64,000 bases of DNA from Bacteroidota bacterium (GCA_016868775.1 VGFT01000005.1:62001-126000); one strand, 5' to 3'; positions 1-9,698 are shown, counted from the stretch's first letter. Translations and numbers: made by a program. The notes: a model not told the origin generated them from the letters alone.

Positions 1-654
1 CAAGTTCCCCTGATCTATGCCTCCTCGGCGGCTACCTATGGAAATGGGGATAATGGCTATTCGGATGATACGGCCCTGCTTCCTTCCCTGAAGCCATTAA
101 ATCCGTATGGGTTATCGAAACATCAATTCGATTGCTGGGTGGTGGAGCAGGCCATTCAACCGCCGCATTGGTATGGCCTGAAATTTTTTAATGTGTATGG
201 ATTTCGGGAGTCACACAAAGGTCGGATGGCCAGTATGGTCTACCATGGATTCCAACAAATCCGAGAACGGGGGCAGGTTCGGCTATTCAAATCGCACCGG
301 GCGGGCATTGCGGATGGAGAACAGCGCAGAGATTTCATCTATGTGAAGGACGTGATCGGAGTGATTGATTGGTTGATGAATCGCTTGGCCCCCGTAGGTA
401 TTTACAACCTGGGAACGGGACAGGCCCGCTCCTTCAACGACCTGATCCGCGCTGTTTTTCAGGCGATGAACCTTCCGGCGAACATTGAATATTTTGATAT
501 GCCGGTGGATCTGCGGGATAGCTATCAATACTTCACCGAAGCCCCGATGGAAAAACTCCGCTTGGCCGGATATCCGTATAATTTCTACTCGCTGGAGGAG
601 GGGGTGGGGGACTATCTCCGGAATTACTTAGTCCCGGACCAAGCTTCTGCGTAA
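1..654 (+). CDS. hldD: NAD-dependent sugar epimerase, HldD-like (5' end cut)
   Basis: The reading frame is open from base 1, so the N-terminal NAD-binding part lies outside the window; 217 residues remain. Visible are the short-chain dehydrogenase Ser context (YASSAATYG) and the catalytic Tyr-Lys pair in NPYGLSK, followed by an extended-SDR C-terminal half with NVYG and the substrate-side RRDFIYVKD motif. This pattern fits ADP-L-glycero-D-manno-heptose-6-epimerase, which finishes the heptose donor for LPS inner core in the cytoplasm. The first ATG in the ORF track (139) is internal. A related UDP-sugar epimerase cannot be excluded without the missing half. Confidence 0.8.
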   Translation, partial: QVPLIYASSAATYGNGDNGYSDDTALLPSLKPLNPYGLSKHQFDCWVVEQAIQPPHWYGLKFFNVYGFRESHKGRMASMVYHGFQQIRERGQVRLFKSHRAGIADGEQRRDFIYVKDVIGVIDWLMNRLAPVGIYNLGTGQARSFNDLIRAVFQAMNLPANIEYFDMPVDLRDSYQYFTEAPMEKLRLAGYPYNFYSLEEGVGDYLRNYLVPDQASA

Positions 655-814
655 GTTTTAGCACCGATTTTCCACAAGTTTTTGGCAACGCCTCCCCTGG
701 GACTTTTTTCAACTATCTTTACACGACCTCTCGGATTTCCCCATTCATTCGGCTGGTCATTTGTACTTCGCAAAATCTTTTGCGCGGGCAAGCTATTTAG
801 AAATAAATCGCCCT

Positions 815-2461
815 ATGGCTAAGTATATTTTTGTGACCGGGGGGGTAACCTCCTCATTGGGAAAAGGCATCATTGCTGCTTCTCTGGCCAAGCTCCTTCA
901 GGCGCGAGGTCTTCGTGTCACCATTCAAAAATTCGATCCCTACATCAACGTCGATCCCGGCACCCTGAATCCGTATGAGCACGGCGAGTGTTATGTGACC
1001 GAAGACGGCGCGGAAACGGATCTGGACCTGGGGCATTACGAGCGCTTCCTGAGCATTTATACGTCGCAGGCGAATAATGTAACAACCGGACGCATCTACC
1101 AGACCGTGATCGAGCAGGAGCGGCAAGGGGTTTATCTGGGAAAGACCGTACAAGTAGTACCTCACATCACCGATGAGATCAAGCGGTGCATGCGGATACT
1201 GGGGGAAAGTGGCAACTACGATGTGGTGATCACCGAAATCGGAGGCACGGTGGGCGATATTGAGAGTTTACCTTTTGTGGAGTCGGTCCGACAACTCCAA
1301 TGGGAACTGCCGGAGGAGGATACCGTGGTGGTGCACCTGACCTTGATCCCCTACCTGCGCGCAGCAAAGGAATTAAAGACCAAGCCCACGCAACACAGCG
1401 TGCGGATGTTGAGTCAGGAAGGAGTGCATCCGGATGTGATCGTTTGCAGAACCGAAAGATCGATCTCCTCCGATTTGCGCAAAAAGATCGCCTTGTTCTG
1501 CAATGTTCGGCAGGAAGCGGTCATTGAATCGCTCGATGCTTCTACGATCTATGAAGTTCCCCTGATGATGATGCGCGAGGGGTTGGATACCATCGTGATG
1601 AAAAAATTGCATCGCACGGGTAAACAAGAGCCGGATCTTTCCCGGTGGAGTGATTTTTTACACAAGTTGAAAAATCCCAAACAGGTAGTGTCGATCGGAC
1701 TGATCGGCAAGTACATCGAATTGCAAGATGCCTACAAATCGATCTTGGAAGCATTTGTGCATGCCGGTGCCGTACAGGAAACGGAGGTGCAAGTGATCAA
1801 TCTTCACAGCGAGCAGCTGAATGCATCAAACATACAGGATCAATTGAAGGGGTTGGACGGATTGCTGGTGGCACCCGGCTTTGGTCACCGAGGCGTAGAA
1901 GGAAAGATCGAGGCCGTTCGGTATGCCCGCGAGCAGGGGCTGCCTTTTTTCGGAATCTGTTTAGGAATGCAAATGGCGGCAATCGAGTTCGCCCGAAACG
2001 CACTGGATCACAAGAAAGCACATTCTACAGAAATGGATCCCCAGACGCCCGACCCGGTGATCGCTTTGATGGAAGATCAGAAACAGTTGCAGGTCAAAGG
2101 AGGCACCATGCGGTTAGGGGCTTATCCCTGCGACCTTAAACCCGGCAGTTTAGCGGAGCGTATTTATGGGTCGACCCGTATCTCTGAGCGTCACCGGCAT
2201 CGATGGGAATTCAACAATCGCTACTTGGAGGCATTTCAACAGGCCGGTATGCAGGCCAGCGGGGTGAATCCCGGTTCCGGCTTGGTGGAGGTCATCGAAT
2301 TGAAGGACCATCCCTTCTTCATCGGTGTGCAATATCATCCTGAATTGAAGAGTACGGTGGAAAACCCACACCCGATATTCGTTCACTTCATCCGGGCCGC
2401 CTTGGAACGTCGGAACCTGGCTACTTCCTCCCGGCCTCGAAAAGAGGCAGTCGAGTCTTGA
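815..2461 (+). CDS. pyrG: CTP synthase
   Basis: Converts UTP to CTP with glutamine nitrogen and ATP; last step of de novo pyrimidine nucleotide synthesis, cytosolic tetramer. The synthase domain begins with MAKYIFVTGG and the ATP-binding SSLGKGI; the C-terminal class I glutamine amidotransferase domain shows the nucleophile in GICLGMQ and the His-Glu of YHPE. Length 548 aa is normal. The track start at 761 adds 18 residues that do not belong to the family, so the ATG at 815 is chosen. A TATCTTTA word at 714-721 is a plausible -7 element. yidC follows 37 bp downstream. Confidence 0.97.
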   Translation: MAKYIFVTGGVTSSLGKGIIAASLAKLLQARGLRVTIQKFDPYINVDPGTLNPYEHGECYVTEDGAETDLDLGHYERFLSIYTSQANNVTTGRIYQTVIEQERQGVYLGKTVQVVPHITDEIKRCMRILGESGNYDVVITEIGGTVGDIESLPFVESVRQLQWELPEEDTVVVHLTLIPYLRAAKELKTKPTQHSVRMLSQEGVHPDVIVCRTERSISSDLRKKIALFCNVRQEAVIESLDASTIYEVPLMMMREGLDTIVMKKLHRTGKQEPDLSRWSDFLHKLKNPKQVVSIGLIGKYIELQDAYKSILEAFVHAGAVQETEVQVINLHSEQLNASNIQDQLKGLDGLLVAPGFGHRGVEGKIEAVRYAREQGLPFFGICLGMQMAAIEFARNALDHKKAHSTEMDPQTPDPVIALMEDQKQLQVKGGTMRLGAYPCDLKPGSLAERIYGSTRISERHRHRWEFNNRYLEAFQQAGMQASGVNPGSGLVEVIELKDHPFFIGVQYHPELKSTVENPHPIFVHFIRAALERRNLATSSRPRKEAVES

Positions 2462-2498
2462 GCCCTTTCCTATCTTTGATGCCCCCTAAACGTACTTC

Positions 2499-4340
2499 AT
2501 GAATCTCGACCGCAATACGGTGATTGGCTTTGTGCTATTGGCCATTTTATTTTTTGGTTATTTCTACCTGCTTTACACCGAGCAATCGGAGATGCGGCAA
2601 AAGCAAGCGCGGGAGCAGTTTGTTCGCGACTCGCTGGCCGCTGCCAAGGCCCCGGTCGTTGATCCGCAACGTATCGTAAAAGATTCGCTGAAGGCCGACT
2701 CCTTGAGCCGGGCGGTTAAAGCCGGATCCTTCACTCCTGCAACAGACAATTCCCTTGTCTCTTGTACGCTGGAAAATTCTTCGATCAAAGTGGTTCTCTC
2801 TAGCCGGGGCGGTCAGATCGAACGGGTAGCGTTGAAGGATTATAAGGGGTTGGACAGTGGGATGGTGAAGTTGGGAGGTGCTGGCGGGACCTCTCTTGGC
2901 TATCCGATCAAAACAGGCAATGGTCAAACTACTTCAACTAATGAGTTGCAGTTCGTCCTGAAGGATTCGGGCCGAAATCAAGATGGATCCCAATTTGTGC
3001 TCTTTCGTTTGGCGGGCACAGACACGGCCCGGTACATCGATCATCGCTTTGAACTGCCTAAAGCGGGTTATCTGATCAAACAAACCATTCGGGTGCAAGG
3101 GGTTGCGGACTTAGTAGATGATCGTTCCCTTCGAACGGTATGGAACTACACGGCGGAACCACAAGAACAAGACCTGGCTTTTGAGAAACAAAATACCCAG
3201 ATCGGATACGTTGAGCAAGATGAATTCGACTATCATACCATCGGCCGGAGTTCGGATCGTCGCTTCGATGGGTCGGTAAGTTGGGTGGGGATCCGGCAGC
3301 GCTTTTTTCTGGGGGCCCTTATTGCCCCCACTAAATTCCAGAAAGGCGAAGTTGTGTGGTCGGATACCAGTTCCAAGCATGTGGTTCAGTCAAGTTCCAA
3401 TCTTACCCTTCCGCTCGATGGTCAGGGAGAAACCCGCTTGCAATACTTTTTTGGTCCTTCGGACTACCACACCCTGAAACAATACGACTTGGGGTTGGAG
3501 CAGATCGTGAATTTGGGCCAGGGGGTCTATGCATTTGTTAGTCCCCTTAACAAATACGTCATCCTTCCGACCTATGAATTTTTCCGTGGATTGACGGGTA
3601 CGGACTTGGGGATTGCCATTTTGCTGCTGACACTGGTTATCCGCTTAGTAATCTCCCCGCTCACCTATTCCAGTTATTTGAGTGGTGCCAAGATGAAAGC
3701 GCTGCGTCCAGAGATCGCGAAACTCAAAGAGAAATTCGGGGAAGATCGGCAGTCGATGAGCATGGAGCAGATGAAGCTCTTTCGCGAAGCAGGCGTAAAC
3801 CCCTTGGGGGGTTGTATCCCGGCACTGCTGCAGATCCCGATTTTCTTTGCATTGTTCAGCTTCTTCAATTCCGAGGTCAGTTTGCGGGGGGCTTCTTTCC
3901 TTTGGGCGCATGATCTTTCCACGTTTGACGCTCCGATCGAATTTGGTTTTTCCATTCCGTTGCTGGGTGGTCACCTGAGTTTGTTCAACGTTTTAGCGGC
4001 AGCGACGAGTTTTCTGATCTCTTGGTATAGCATGAGTATGACACCGGACCAGGACAATCCCATGTTAAAATACATGCCCTATATTTTCCCGGTGTTTCTA
4101 TTGTTCTTCTTCAATCAGTTGCCTTCGGGCCTGACTTGGTATTACACGGTCTCCAACCTGGTCACCCTCGGACTGCAATTTGTTATTCAGGCCTACATCA
4201 TCGATCACGACAAGATTCTGGCCAAAATCCAGGAAAACAGGAAAAAGCCGAAGAAAAAGTCGAAATGGCAAGAGCGGCTGGAACAAATGCAGGAGCAGCA
4301 GAAAAAATTAACGGATCAGCGTAAAAAAACGGACAAATAG
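2499..4340 (+). CDS. yidC: Membrane protein insertase YidC
   Basis: Inserts and folds inner-membrane proteins, alone or with SecYEG. At 613 aa it has the Gram-negative layout: an N-terminal signal anchor (about residues 5-25, VIGFVLLAILFFGYFYLLY), a large periplasmic beta domain, then five membrane segments in the C-terminal 60K_IMP domain and a very basic tail (RKKPKKKSKW) that can contact ribosomes. A TATCTTTG box at 2471-2478 lies between pyrG and this gene, so it may have its own promoter as well as read-through from pyrG. Confidence 0.96.
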   Translation: MNLDRNTVIGFVLLAILFFGYFYLLYTEQSEMRQKQAREQFVRDSLAAAKAPVVDPQRIVKDSLKADSLSRAVKAGSFTPATDNSLVSCTLENSSIKVVLSSRGGQIERVALKDYKGLDSGMVKLGGAGGTSLGYPIKTGNGQTTSTNELQFVLKDSGRNQDGSQFVLFRLAGTDTARYIDHRFELPKAGYLIKQTIRVQGVADLVDDRSLRTVWNYTAEPQEQDLAFEKQNTQIGYVEQDEFDYHTIGRSSDRRFDGSVSWVGIRQRFFLGALIAPTKFQKGEVVWSDTSSKHVVQSSSNLTLPLDGQGETRLQYFFGPSDYHTLKQYDLGLEQIVNLGQGVYAFVSPLNKYVILPTYEFFRGLTGTDLGIAILLLTLVIRLVISPLTYSSYLSGAKMKALRPEIAKLKEKFGEDRQSMSMEQMKLFREAGVNPLGGCIPALLQIPIFFALFSFFNSEVSLRGASFLWAHDLSTFDAPIEFGFSIPLLGGHLSLFNVLAAATSFLISWYSMSMTPDQDNPMLKYMPYIFPVFLLFFFNQLPSGLTWYYTVSNLVTLGLQFVIQAYIIDHDKILAKIQENRKKPKKKSKWQERLEQMQEQQKKLTDQRKKTDK

Positions 4341-4391
4341 GGATGCAACCCCTGCACCGATAGTGCCATCTCCAAAAATAAACGTTATGCA

Positions 4392-5063
4392 ATGCGGTAT
4401 TATTTAGCCTTTTTTTGCTGCATTATATATTTCGATCTATTTGCCCAGACGGGGACCAGTGTTCGTCGACTCTCCGAGGCAACGCTGACCTACTCCGTAT
4501 CAATACGAACAACCAATAAGGAGCCAAGAGCGGCCGATTTGATGGACGGCGCACTGAACATCGTTTACTTGAAAGGAAATATGAGTCGGTCGGATCTCAA
4601 TAGTTCCCTCGGCAGGCAATCGACCATCGTCGATTCCAAAACTGGTAACGCTACGGTGTTGAAAGAATATGGGGAACAGCGGTATCTTATTCAGATGACT
4701 TCTGCGGAATGGGAAAGCTCAAACGAAGCGTATGAGAATGTTCGCTACCAATATACGGGTGTAACCAAACAAGTTGCCGGTTATCTCTGTGAGCAAGCCA
4801 TTGGTACCTGGGGGGATCAAAATACGTATGTAGTTTTTTTTACCCGCGCGTTGCAACCCGTGAACCATGAATTTCAATACCTGAACCGTAATCTTCCCGG
4901 CTTGGCGCTGGAATACCAGGCCAAAGTGGGCAATAGTGAGCTGACCTATATAGCTACCAAAGTTGATTTTGATCCGGTACCGCACACTGTCTTTGAGTTG
5001 CCCACCAGCGGGTATCGGATTATGACCTATCAAGAAAGTAAGGGAAGCGTAAAAAAGAATTAA
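4392..5063 (+). CDS. Secreted GLPGLI/DUF4412-like protein
   Basis: A 223-residue protein with an N-terminal signal sequence (YYLAFFCCIIYFDLFAQ). The body begins with a beta-rich YSVSI segment, has a central GYLCEQA segment and an NLPGLALEY segment resembling the motif that names the Bacteroidota GLPGLI family. Those proteins are secreted or periplasmic and have no established activity. It starts 51 bp after yidC on the same strand and is convergent with the small gene at 5084. The family assignment rests only on these motifs. Confidence 0.6.
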   Translation: MRYYLAFFCCIIYFDLFAQTGTSVRRLSEATLTYSVSIRTTNKEPRAADLMDGALNIVYLKGNMSRSDLNSSLGRQSTIVDSKTGNATVLKEYGEQRYLIQMTSAEWESSNEAYENVRYQYTGVTKQVAGYLCEQAIGTWGDQNTYVVFFTRALQPVNHEFQYLNRNLPGLALEYQAKVGNSELTYIATKVDFDPVPHTVFELPTSGYRIMTYQESKGSVKKN

Positions 5064-5083
5064 CAGGCTGGTTCGAAGCGCGT

Positions 5084-5428
5084 TTAGAAGCGGCGTATCG
5101 ATTGATTGCCGAGCGTCAACTTAACCGTTGGGGTCCAGATCTGCTTTTTCAGCGGCATGGTATAGATGTGATTTCCTTTTTGTAGGGAAACAACTGTATT
5201 CACCTGGATTGCTTTTGAATTGTCCTGTAGGACGGAGCGGCCCCGGAAATCATATCCGGATTTCAATGAAAATGTACCCGGTACTTGTTCGATTCGGCTG
5301 GAGAGATTCAGCTGTGTTTTGCGCTTGGCCGATTTACGACGACCTTCTCCCAGCGTGGCATACGCGTAAAAACCGCTGAACAAGATCAGCAGAGCCGTTA
5401 AGGAAAGGAGAATCGTTTTGTTTCTCAT
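5084..5428 (-). CDS. Hypothetical membrane-anchored small protein
   Basis: I do not recognise this 114-residue protein. Residues 5-25 (TILLSLTALLILFSGFYAYAT) form one hydrophobic anchor or signal segment, followed by a basic linker (GRRKSAKRK) and a short beta-rich domain of about 70 residues containing KSGYDFRGRSVL. That body and the signal are consistent with a small periplasmic protein. It is convergent with the upstream GLPGLI-like gene (20 bp gap) and divergent from the TPR gene. Confidence 0.55.
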   Translation of the reverse strand: MRNKTILLSLTALLILFSGFYAYATLGEGRRKSAKRKTQLNLSSRIEQVPGTFSLKSGYDFRGRSVLQDNSKAIQVNTVVSLQKGNHIYTMPLKKQIWTPTVKLTLGNQSIRRF

Positions 5429-5595
5429 ATTGTAAAAGTATAGCTAAAAATTGATTTGATTCCAAAATTTCTACGGGTTTTTTCCGGTATGCGGCCGGAA
5501 TTAGCGGAAATTTGTAATCCTGGGTTCCCGTTTTCCCCATTTGGGGATATTTCAATCTTTTTGATCTATTGAATTTCAGGAACTTAAGCAATGTT

Positions 5596-7014
5596 ATGGG
5601 GGAATCATTTTCTGAGGATAAGGACAATTTACAGGAACTTCTGCTGCTCTACGAGCAACTGAAAAAGGGGCAAGGCAGAGGGTATTTGGAGGAGGATTCC
5701 TTCGAGCGGATTATCGTTTACTACCAAGACCAAGAACAATTCAAAAAGGCGCTGGAAGCTGCCCGATTTGCGCTGGAACGTTTTCCGTATTCATCTCCCC
5801 TCAAGATAAAATTGGCTGATGTACTGATCGCACTGCGCCGATTTCGGGATGCAAAAGCAGTCCTGGAAGAGGCGGCATTGTTAGACAACCGCGACATCAA
5901 CCTGTATATTTTGCAAGTCGAGGTCTTCCTGGCCCTGGAGCTTCCTATACATGCCCATACGATCCATCAGGAGGCCTTGGGACTATTTGAAGGGGAGGAG
6001 CGTATTGAGTTATTATTTGAGTTGGCAGATGTGTATGACGATTACGAGGAATATGAGCGTGTTTTTGAATGTATTCGCGACGTATTGGAGTCGGATCCTA
6101 CCAATGAGGAGGCGTTGTACAAAATTTGTTTTTGGACCGATTTCACTGGCCAGAATGAGGAAAGCATCCGGTTGCATCAATCCATATTGGAGGATTTTCC
6201 TTACAGTGAATTGGCTTGGTTTAATTTGGGGGCAGCTTATCAAGGGCTTAAGCTTTATGAAAAGGCCATCGATGCGTATCAGTATGCGATTGCCATTGAG
6301 GAAAAATTTGATTACGCCTACCGAAACATGGGAGATGCCCTGATTCGTTTGCGTCGGTATAAGGAGGCATTGGAGGCCTTGCAGCGGGTGACCGAACTCA
6401 CCAAACCCGAGGATGTCATTTTTGAGGCAATGGGATTTTGCTATGAGCGGCTCAAACAACCGGCGCAAGCCAGAAGCCAATATCGAAAAGCGGTATACCT
6501 GCGTCCCGATGATAGTTTACTTCATTACAAAATTGCGGTCACCTATCATACAGAACGGCAATGGGAACGGGCTATCCGGCAGATTGAGACGGCCCTGAAA
6601 CGATTTCCTCGCCAACCCGACTACAATAAATTGGCGGGAGAGTGTTACGCTCGCTTGGGACAATGGCAACAGGCCGTTGATCACTTGGCCTTAGTGGTTC
6701 GATCCAGACCCAAGACCGCTGCCAGTTGGGAGGCACTAATCACATGTCTCTTTCAGGCGGGCGATCATGCGGAGGCTTGCAAACAATCAGCGAATGCCTT
6801 TACGGCTACGGGGAACAAGCCATTGTTTCTCTACTACCGCGCGGCAGCTTTTTTTGGTTTATCGCAACCTGCTCAAGGGCTGGAATGGCTTGAAAAAGCG
6901 TTAAATCAAGCACCCAAGTTGCTTAAAAAGTTCATGGAGGTATTTCCTTCTGCCTTGCAGCACCGGGCGTTGGTAGATCTTTTGGCCAAACACAAGCGTC
7001 GTCGTTCCTTCTGA
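5596..7014 (+). CDS. Tetratricopeptide repeat protein
   Basis: A soluble protein of about 472 aa made almost entirely of TPR helix pairs, with repeat cores such as AWFNLGAAYQGLKLYEKAIDAYQYAI and YRNMGDALIRLRRYKEALEALQRV. There is no signal peptide or membrane segment, so it is probably a cytoplasmic scaffold or adaptor; its partner cannot be read from sequence. The track start at 5569 is a TTG; the in-frame ATG at 5596 (MGESFSED) gives a more natural N-terminus. It lies just upstream of the comA-aroE pair. Confidence 0.85.
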   Translation: MGESFSEDKDNLQELLLLYEQLKKGQGRGYLEEDSFERIIVYYQDQEQFKKALEAARFALERFPYSSPLKIKLADVLIALRRFRDAKAVLEEAALLDNRDINLYILQVEVFLALELPIHAHTIHQEALGLFEGEERIELLFELADVYDDYEEYERVFECIRDVLESDPTNEEALYKICFWTDFTGQNEESIRLHQSILEDFPYSELAWFNLGAAYQGLKLYEKAIDAYQYAIAIEEKFDYAYRNMGDALIRLRRYKEALEALQRVTELTKPEDVIFEAMGFCYERLKQPAQARSQYRKAVYLRPDDSLLHYKIAVTYHTERQWERAIRQIETALKRFPRQPDYNKLAGECYARLGQWQQAVDHLALVVRSRPKTAASWEALITCLFQAGDHAEACKQSANAFTATGNKPLFLYYRAAAFFGLSQPAQGLEWLEKALNQAPKLLKKFMEVFPSALQHRALVDLLAKHKRRRSF

Positions 7015-7055
7015 GATTCTACTTCTTTAGTACCTTCGGGCCTGAAAAAAATACC

Positions 7056-7826
7056 ATGAATTTCAATCTCACCCAAATGCCCAACCGGCTGATCAAGCCC
7101 CGTCAATCGGGTATAACCATGGTGATGGACAAGGGACTTAGCATCGAAGAGGCGCGTAATTTTATGAGTGTGTCTCATCCGCATGTCGACTTGGTAAAAT
7201 TGGGGTTTGGCACCTCTTTTGTCACCCCCGACCTTAAAAAGAAACTTGAGGTATACCGGTCTTACAACATTCCTGTCAATTTCGGCGGTACGCTTTTCGA
7301 AGCCTTTCTGATCCGCAACCAATTTGAGGATTACATCGCGGTCTGTCGTGATTTTGGAATTTCATACATGGAGGTTAGCGATGGTTCAATAACCATCCCC
7401 CACGCCGAAAAATGTGGTTACATCGAAAAACTCACCAAGCACGGCACCGTCTTAAGTGAAGTGGGCAGCAAAGACGCCGCACACATTATTCCTCCGTACA
7501 AATGGATCGAGCTGATGCGCGCTGAATTATCGGCAGGCTCCACCTATGTAATCGCCGAGGCCCGTGAGGCGGGAAATGTGGGGATTTATCGTGGAAGCGG
7601 CGAGGTACGGGAAGGATTGGTGCAAGAGATCTTGACTCAAATTCCCGGCGAACAAATTCTCTGGGAAGCACCCCAAAAGGCACAGCAACTGTATTTCATT
7701 GAACTCCTCGGTTGCAACGTGAACCTGGGCAACATCGCTCCCACGGAGGTGATCCCCTTAGAAGCGATGCGAATGGGACTTCGAGGCGATACCTTCCATC
7801 TCTTCCTCGATACAAAAGAAGCCTGA
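7056..7826 (+). CDS. comA: Phosphosulfolactate synthase (ComA family)
   Basis: 256 aa, matching the ComA/YitD family that adds sulfite to phosphoenolpyruvate to give (2R)-3-phosphosulfolactate. Typical segments are SGITMVMDKGL at the N-terminus, DLVKLGFGTS and the barrel strands VNFGGTLFEAF, MEVSDGSI, VLSEVGSK and VIAEAREAGNVGIY. In methanogens the product leads to coenzyme M and in Bacillus to spore sulfolactate; in Bacteroidota its fate is not settled. The stop overlaps the aroE start by one base (TGATG), so the two are translationally linked. A TACCTTCG word sits about 25 bp upstream. Confidence 0.88.
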   Translation: MNFNLTQMPNRLIKPRQSGITMVMDKGLSIEEARNFMSVSHPHVDLVKLGFGTSFVTPDLKKKLEVYRSYNIPVNFGGTLFEAFLIRNQFEDYIAVCRDFGISYMEVSDGSITIPHAEKCGYIEKLTKHGTVLSEVGSKDAAHIIPPYKWIELMRAELSAGSTYVIAEAREAGNVGIYRGSGEVREGLVQEILTQIPGEQILWEAPQKAQQLYFIELLGCNVNLGNIAPTEVIPLEAMRMGLRGDTFHLFLDTKEA

Positions 7827-8569
7827 TGCGGGTCTTTGGACTCATCGGCAATCCACTTACCCATTCTTTCTCGGGGAGTTATTTCGAGAAAAAATTCAGG
7901 GAACTCGGTCTTCACGACCATGTTTATAATCTTTATTCGCTGCCAGACCTGAGCGAATTCGCCTCCTGGGTCCGTCGGGTCGATGGATTGGAAGGCCTCA
8001 ACGTAACCATCCCCTACAAAAAATCCATCTTACCCTATTTAGATGAAATCTGTTTGCCGGAGGGGCTTGTGACATGTAATTGCATTCATCTCCGCGACAA
8101 CAAACTGATCGGATACAATACCGATGTCATCGGATTTGCCAATAGTTTGAAACCTTTGCTGAAGCCCCATCATCAACGGGCACTGGTATTGGGACAAGGT
8201 GGGGCAGCCGAAGCGGTCTGCCACGTGTTGAAACAATGGCAAATCCCCTTTCGGCAAGTTGGAAGGGAAGCCAGCGTGCCGGGTGGGTTGACCTATTCAA
8301 TGCTGACCTCTCTGTTGATCGAAGAGCATCCGCTCCTCATACACACTACTCCACTCGGCACGTATCCCAACGTATCAGATTATCCGCCGATTCCCTACGA
8401 AGGAATCGGTCCAAACCATTTGCTGTACGACTTGGTGTATAACCCCGAACGCACGGTTTTTCTTTCCAAGGGTGCGGAACGGGGAGCAATCATTTCGAAT
8501 GGGTGGAACATGTTGGTGGGTCAGGCCGAGGCCAGCTGGTCGATTTGGAACGGGAATTTACTTACCTGA
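7826..8569 (+). CDS. aroE: Shikimate dehydrogenase
   Basis: Reduces 3-dehydroshikimate to shikimate with NADPH. The 247-aa protein starts MRVFGLIGNPLTHSFS, has the substrate-binding NVTIPYKK with the catalytic Lys, and the dinucleotide-binding GQGGAAEAV. The track start at 7712 lies inside comA; the ATG at 7826 overlapping the comA stop is the family start. The other aromatic genes (DAHP synthase, aroB, aroA, aroC) are in a separate cluster 43 kb away. Its 3' end overlaps the convergent thioesterase gene by 12 bp. Confidence 0.94.
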   Translation: MRVFGLIGNPLTHSFSGSYFEKKFRELGLHDHVYNLYSLPDLSEFASWVRRVDGLEGLNVTIPYKKSILPYLDEICLPEGLVTCNCIHLRDNKLIGYNTDVIGFANSLKPLLKPHHQRALVLGQGGAAEAVCHVLKQWQIPFRQVGREASVPGGLTYSMLTSLLIEEHPLLIHTTPLGTYPNVSDYPPIPYEGIGPNHLLYDLVYNPERTVFLSKGAERGAIISNGWNMLVGQAEASWSIWNGNLLT

Positions 8570-8995
8570 GAACCGGTGTAACAAAATGGGTTCCGGAACA
8601 CGGACCGGTTTGTTTTTTTGATAGTCAAAACAGATCATCGTCGTGTGGGCCAGTGCAGTGATCACCTCCGCGTCGCCCTCTTTTCTCCAGATCCGATACA
8701 ACATTCGAAATCCTGTACCCGACCACTCCGGTACCGACAATTCCACTCGTAACAAATCGCCATAGAACATCTCTTTCTTCAACACCACGGATAGATCGCG
8801 CAGGATGAGTCCAACCCCCTCCATATTCATTTCGGTGTAGTTCCATGCGCGTAGAAATTGCACACGGGCCTCGTGTAATAAACTTACGATCCGGTCATTG
8901 CCCAGGTGATTGCCGTAGTTGAGATCGCTGATCCGAACCCCAAGCTCGCAAGAGAAAAGAGCAGGACCCTCAAAGGATAGTTCCCATTTATTCAT
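8558..8995 (-). CDS. Acyl-CoA thioesterase, hotdog fold (4HBT family)
   Basis: A 145-residue single hotdog domain. The motif region VRISDLNYGNHLGNDRIVSLLHEARVQFL contains the Asp/Asn helix typical of 4-hydroxybenzoyl-CoA-thioesterase/YbgC-like enzymes, which hydrolyse acyl-CoA thioesters in the cytosol; the actual substrate is unknown. The track start at 9040 would overlap the upstream gene; the ATG at 8995, preceded by GGAG about 13 nt upstream, fits family proteins better. It is the last gene of the minus-strand run that includes rdgB and an ECF sigma factor. Confidence 0.85.
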   Translation of the reverse strand: MNKWELSFEGPALFSCELGVRISDLNYGNHLGNDRIVSLLHEARVQFLRAWNYTEMNMEGVGLILRDLSVVLKKEMFYGDLLRVELSVPEWSGTGFRMLYRIWRKEGDAEVITALAHTTMICFDYQKNKPVRVPEPILLHRFSGK

Positions 8996-9023
8996 GAGAG
9001 CAAATCTCCGAAAAGAACCCGTA

Positions 9024-9698
9024 TTAATGCTCTGCGTCAATCAGTGCGAGCAGACCCATAAACGAATCGGCTTGAAAACCCAGCTCGGTTTGAAGGACCT
9101 CTGCATGCCACTTGTTTTGCTGCTGATTGCAGTCGGCGTTTTGCGTTTCTCCGCTCAAACAACAAGAGAGGTACTCCCATTTTAAATGCAACCGAAGGGG
9201 TTCTCCTGTTTTGCTGGCTATCAATAAGTAGTCGGACGGGATCGGAGCGGTCGAGCGCGCGGCTGATTTTTTTGTTAATGTTTGGGAGAGGGCTTCTGTA
9301 CGGGGAAAGGGTTCCGCGTATTCTTGAACCGCATCAACGACGGGGCGCGGGGTAAGATCTTTTGGTGGATCGTTCAGAATTACAGAGAGAGAAGGGGTTG
9401 TTCCCTTACTGGTTTCTATCGATGTGTTAGTGGTAGGAGAGACGATCCAATACGTTGCTCCTAGCAGCAAAAGGGAAAAAATCGACACTAGAGCGTATCG
9501 GTTTCGTAAGGCCGGTTGATCAGACTTGGCTTTTCGGATCTGATGCCAGGTATTGGAAGGAGGATGTATTTCTACTTCGGCCAATCGGGTACGCAGTTGA
9601 TCCCTGTCGAGTGCCTCACAGATCGAGGTCCAGGTTTTTTCGGAAGGGGGCTGCTCCCATTGATTCAGTCTATTCAATTTGGCTTGCTCCATATGCAT
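9024..9698 (-). CDS. Putative anti-sigma factor, membrane protein
   Basis: A 224-residue protein with a cytoplasmic head of about 65 residues, one membrane span (about 68-87, YALVSIFSLLLLGATYWIVS) and an extracytoplasmic tail with a Cys-containing end (LSCCLSGETQNADC). The head contains two similar motifs, PPSEKTWTSI and PPSNTWHQI. Its ATG follows the stop of the ECF sigma gene directly (TGA immediately followed by ATG), which is the classic sigma/anti-sigma arrangement. No zinc-binding HxxxCxxC motif is visible. Role inferred from position and topology only. Confidence 0.6.
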   Translation of the reverse strand: MHMEQAKLNRLNQWEQPPSEKTWTSICEALDRDQLRTRLAEVEIHPPSNTWHQIRKAKSDQPALRNRYALVSIFSLLLLGATYWIVSPTTNTSIETSKGTTPSLSVILNDPPKDLTPRPVVDAVQEYAEPFPRTEALSQTLTKKSAARSTAPIPSDYLLIASKTGEPLRLHLKWEYLSCCLSGETQNADCNQQQNKWHAEVLQTELGFQADSFMGLLALIDAEH

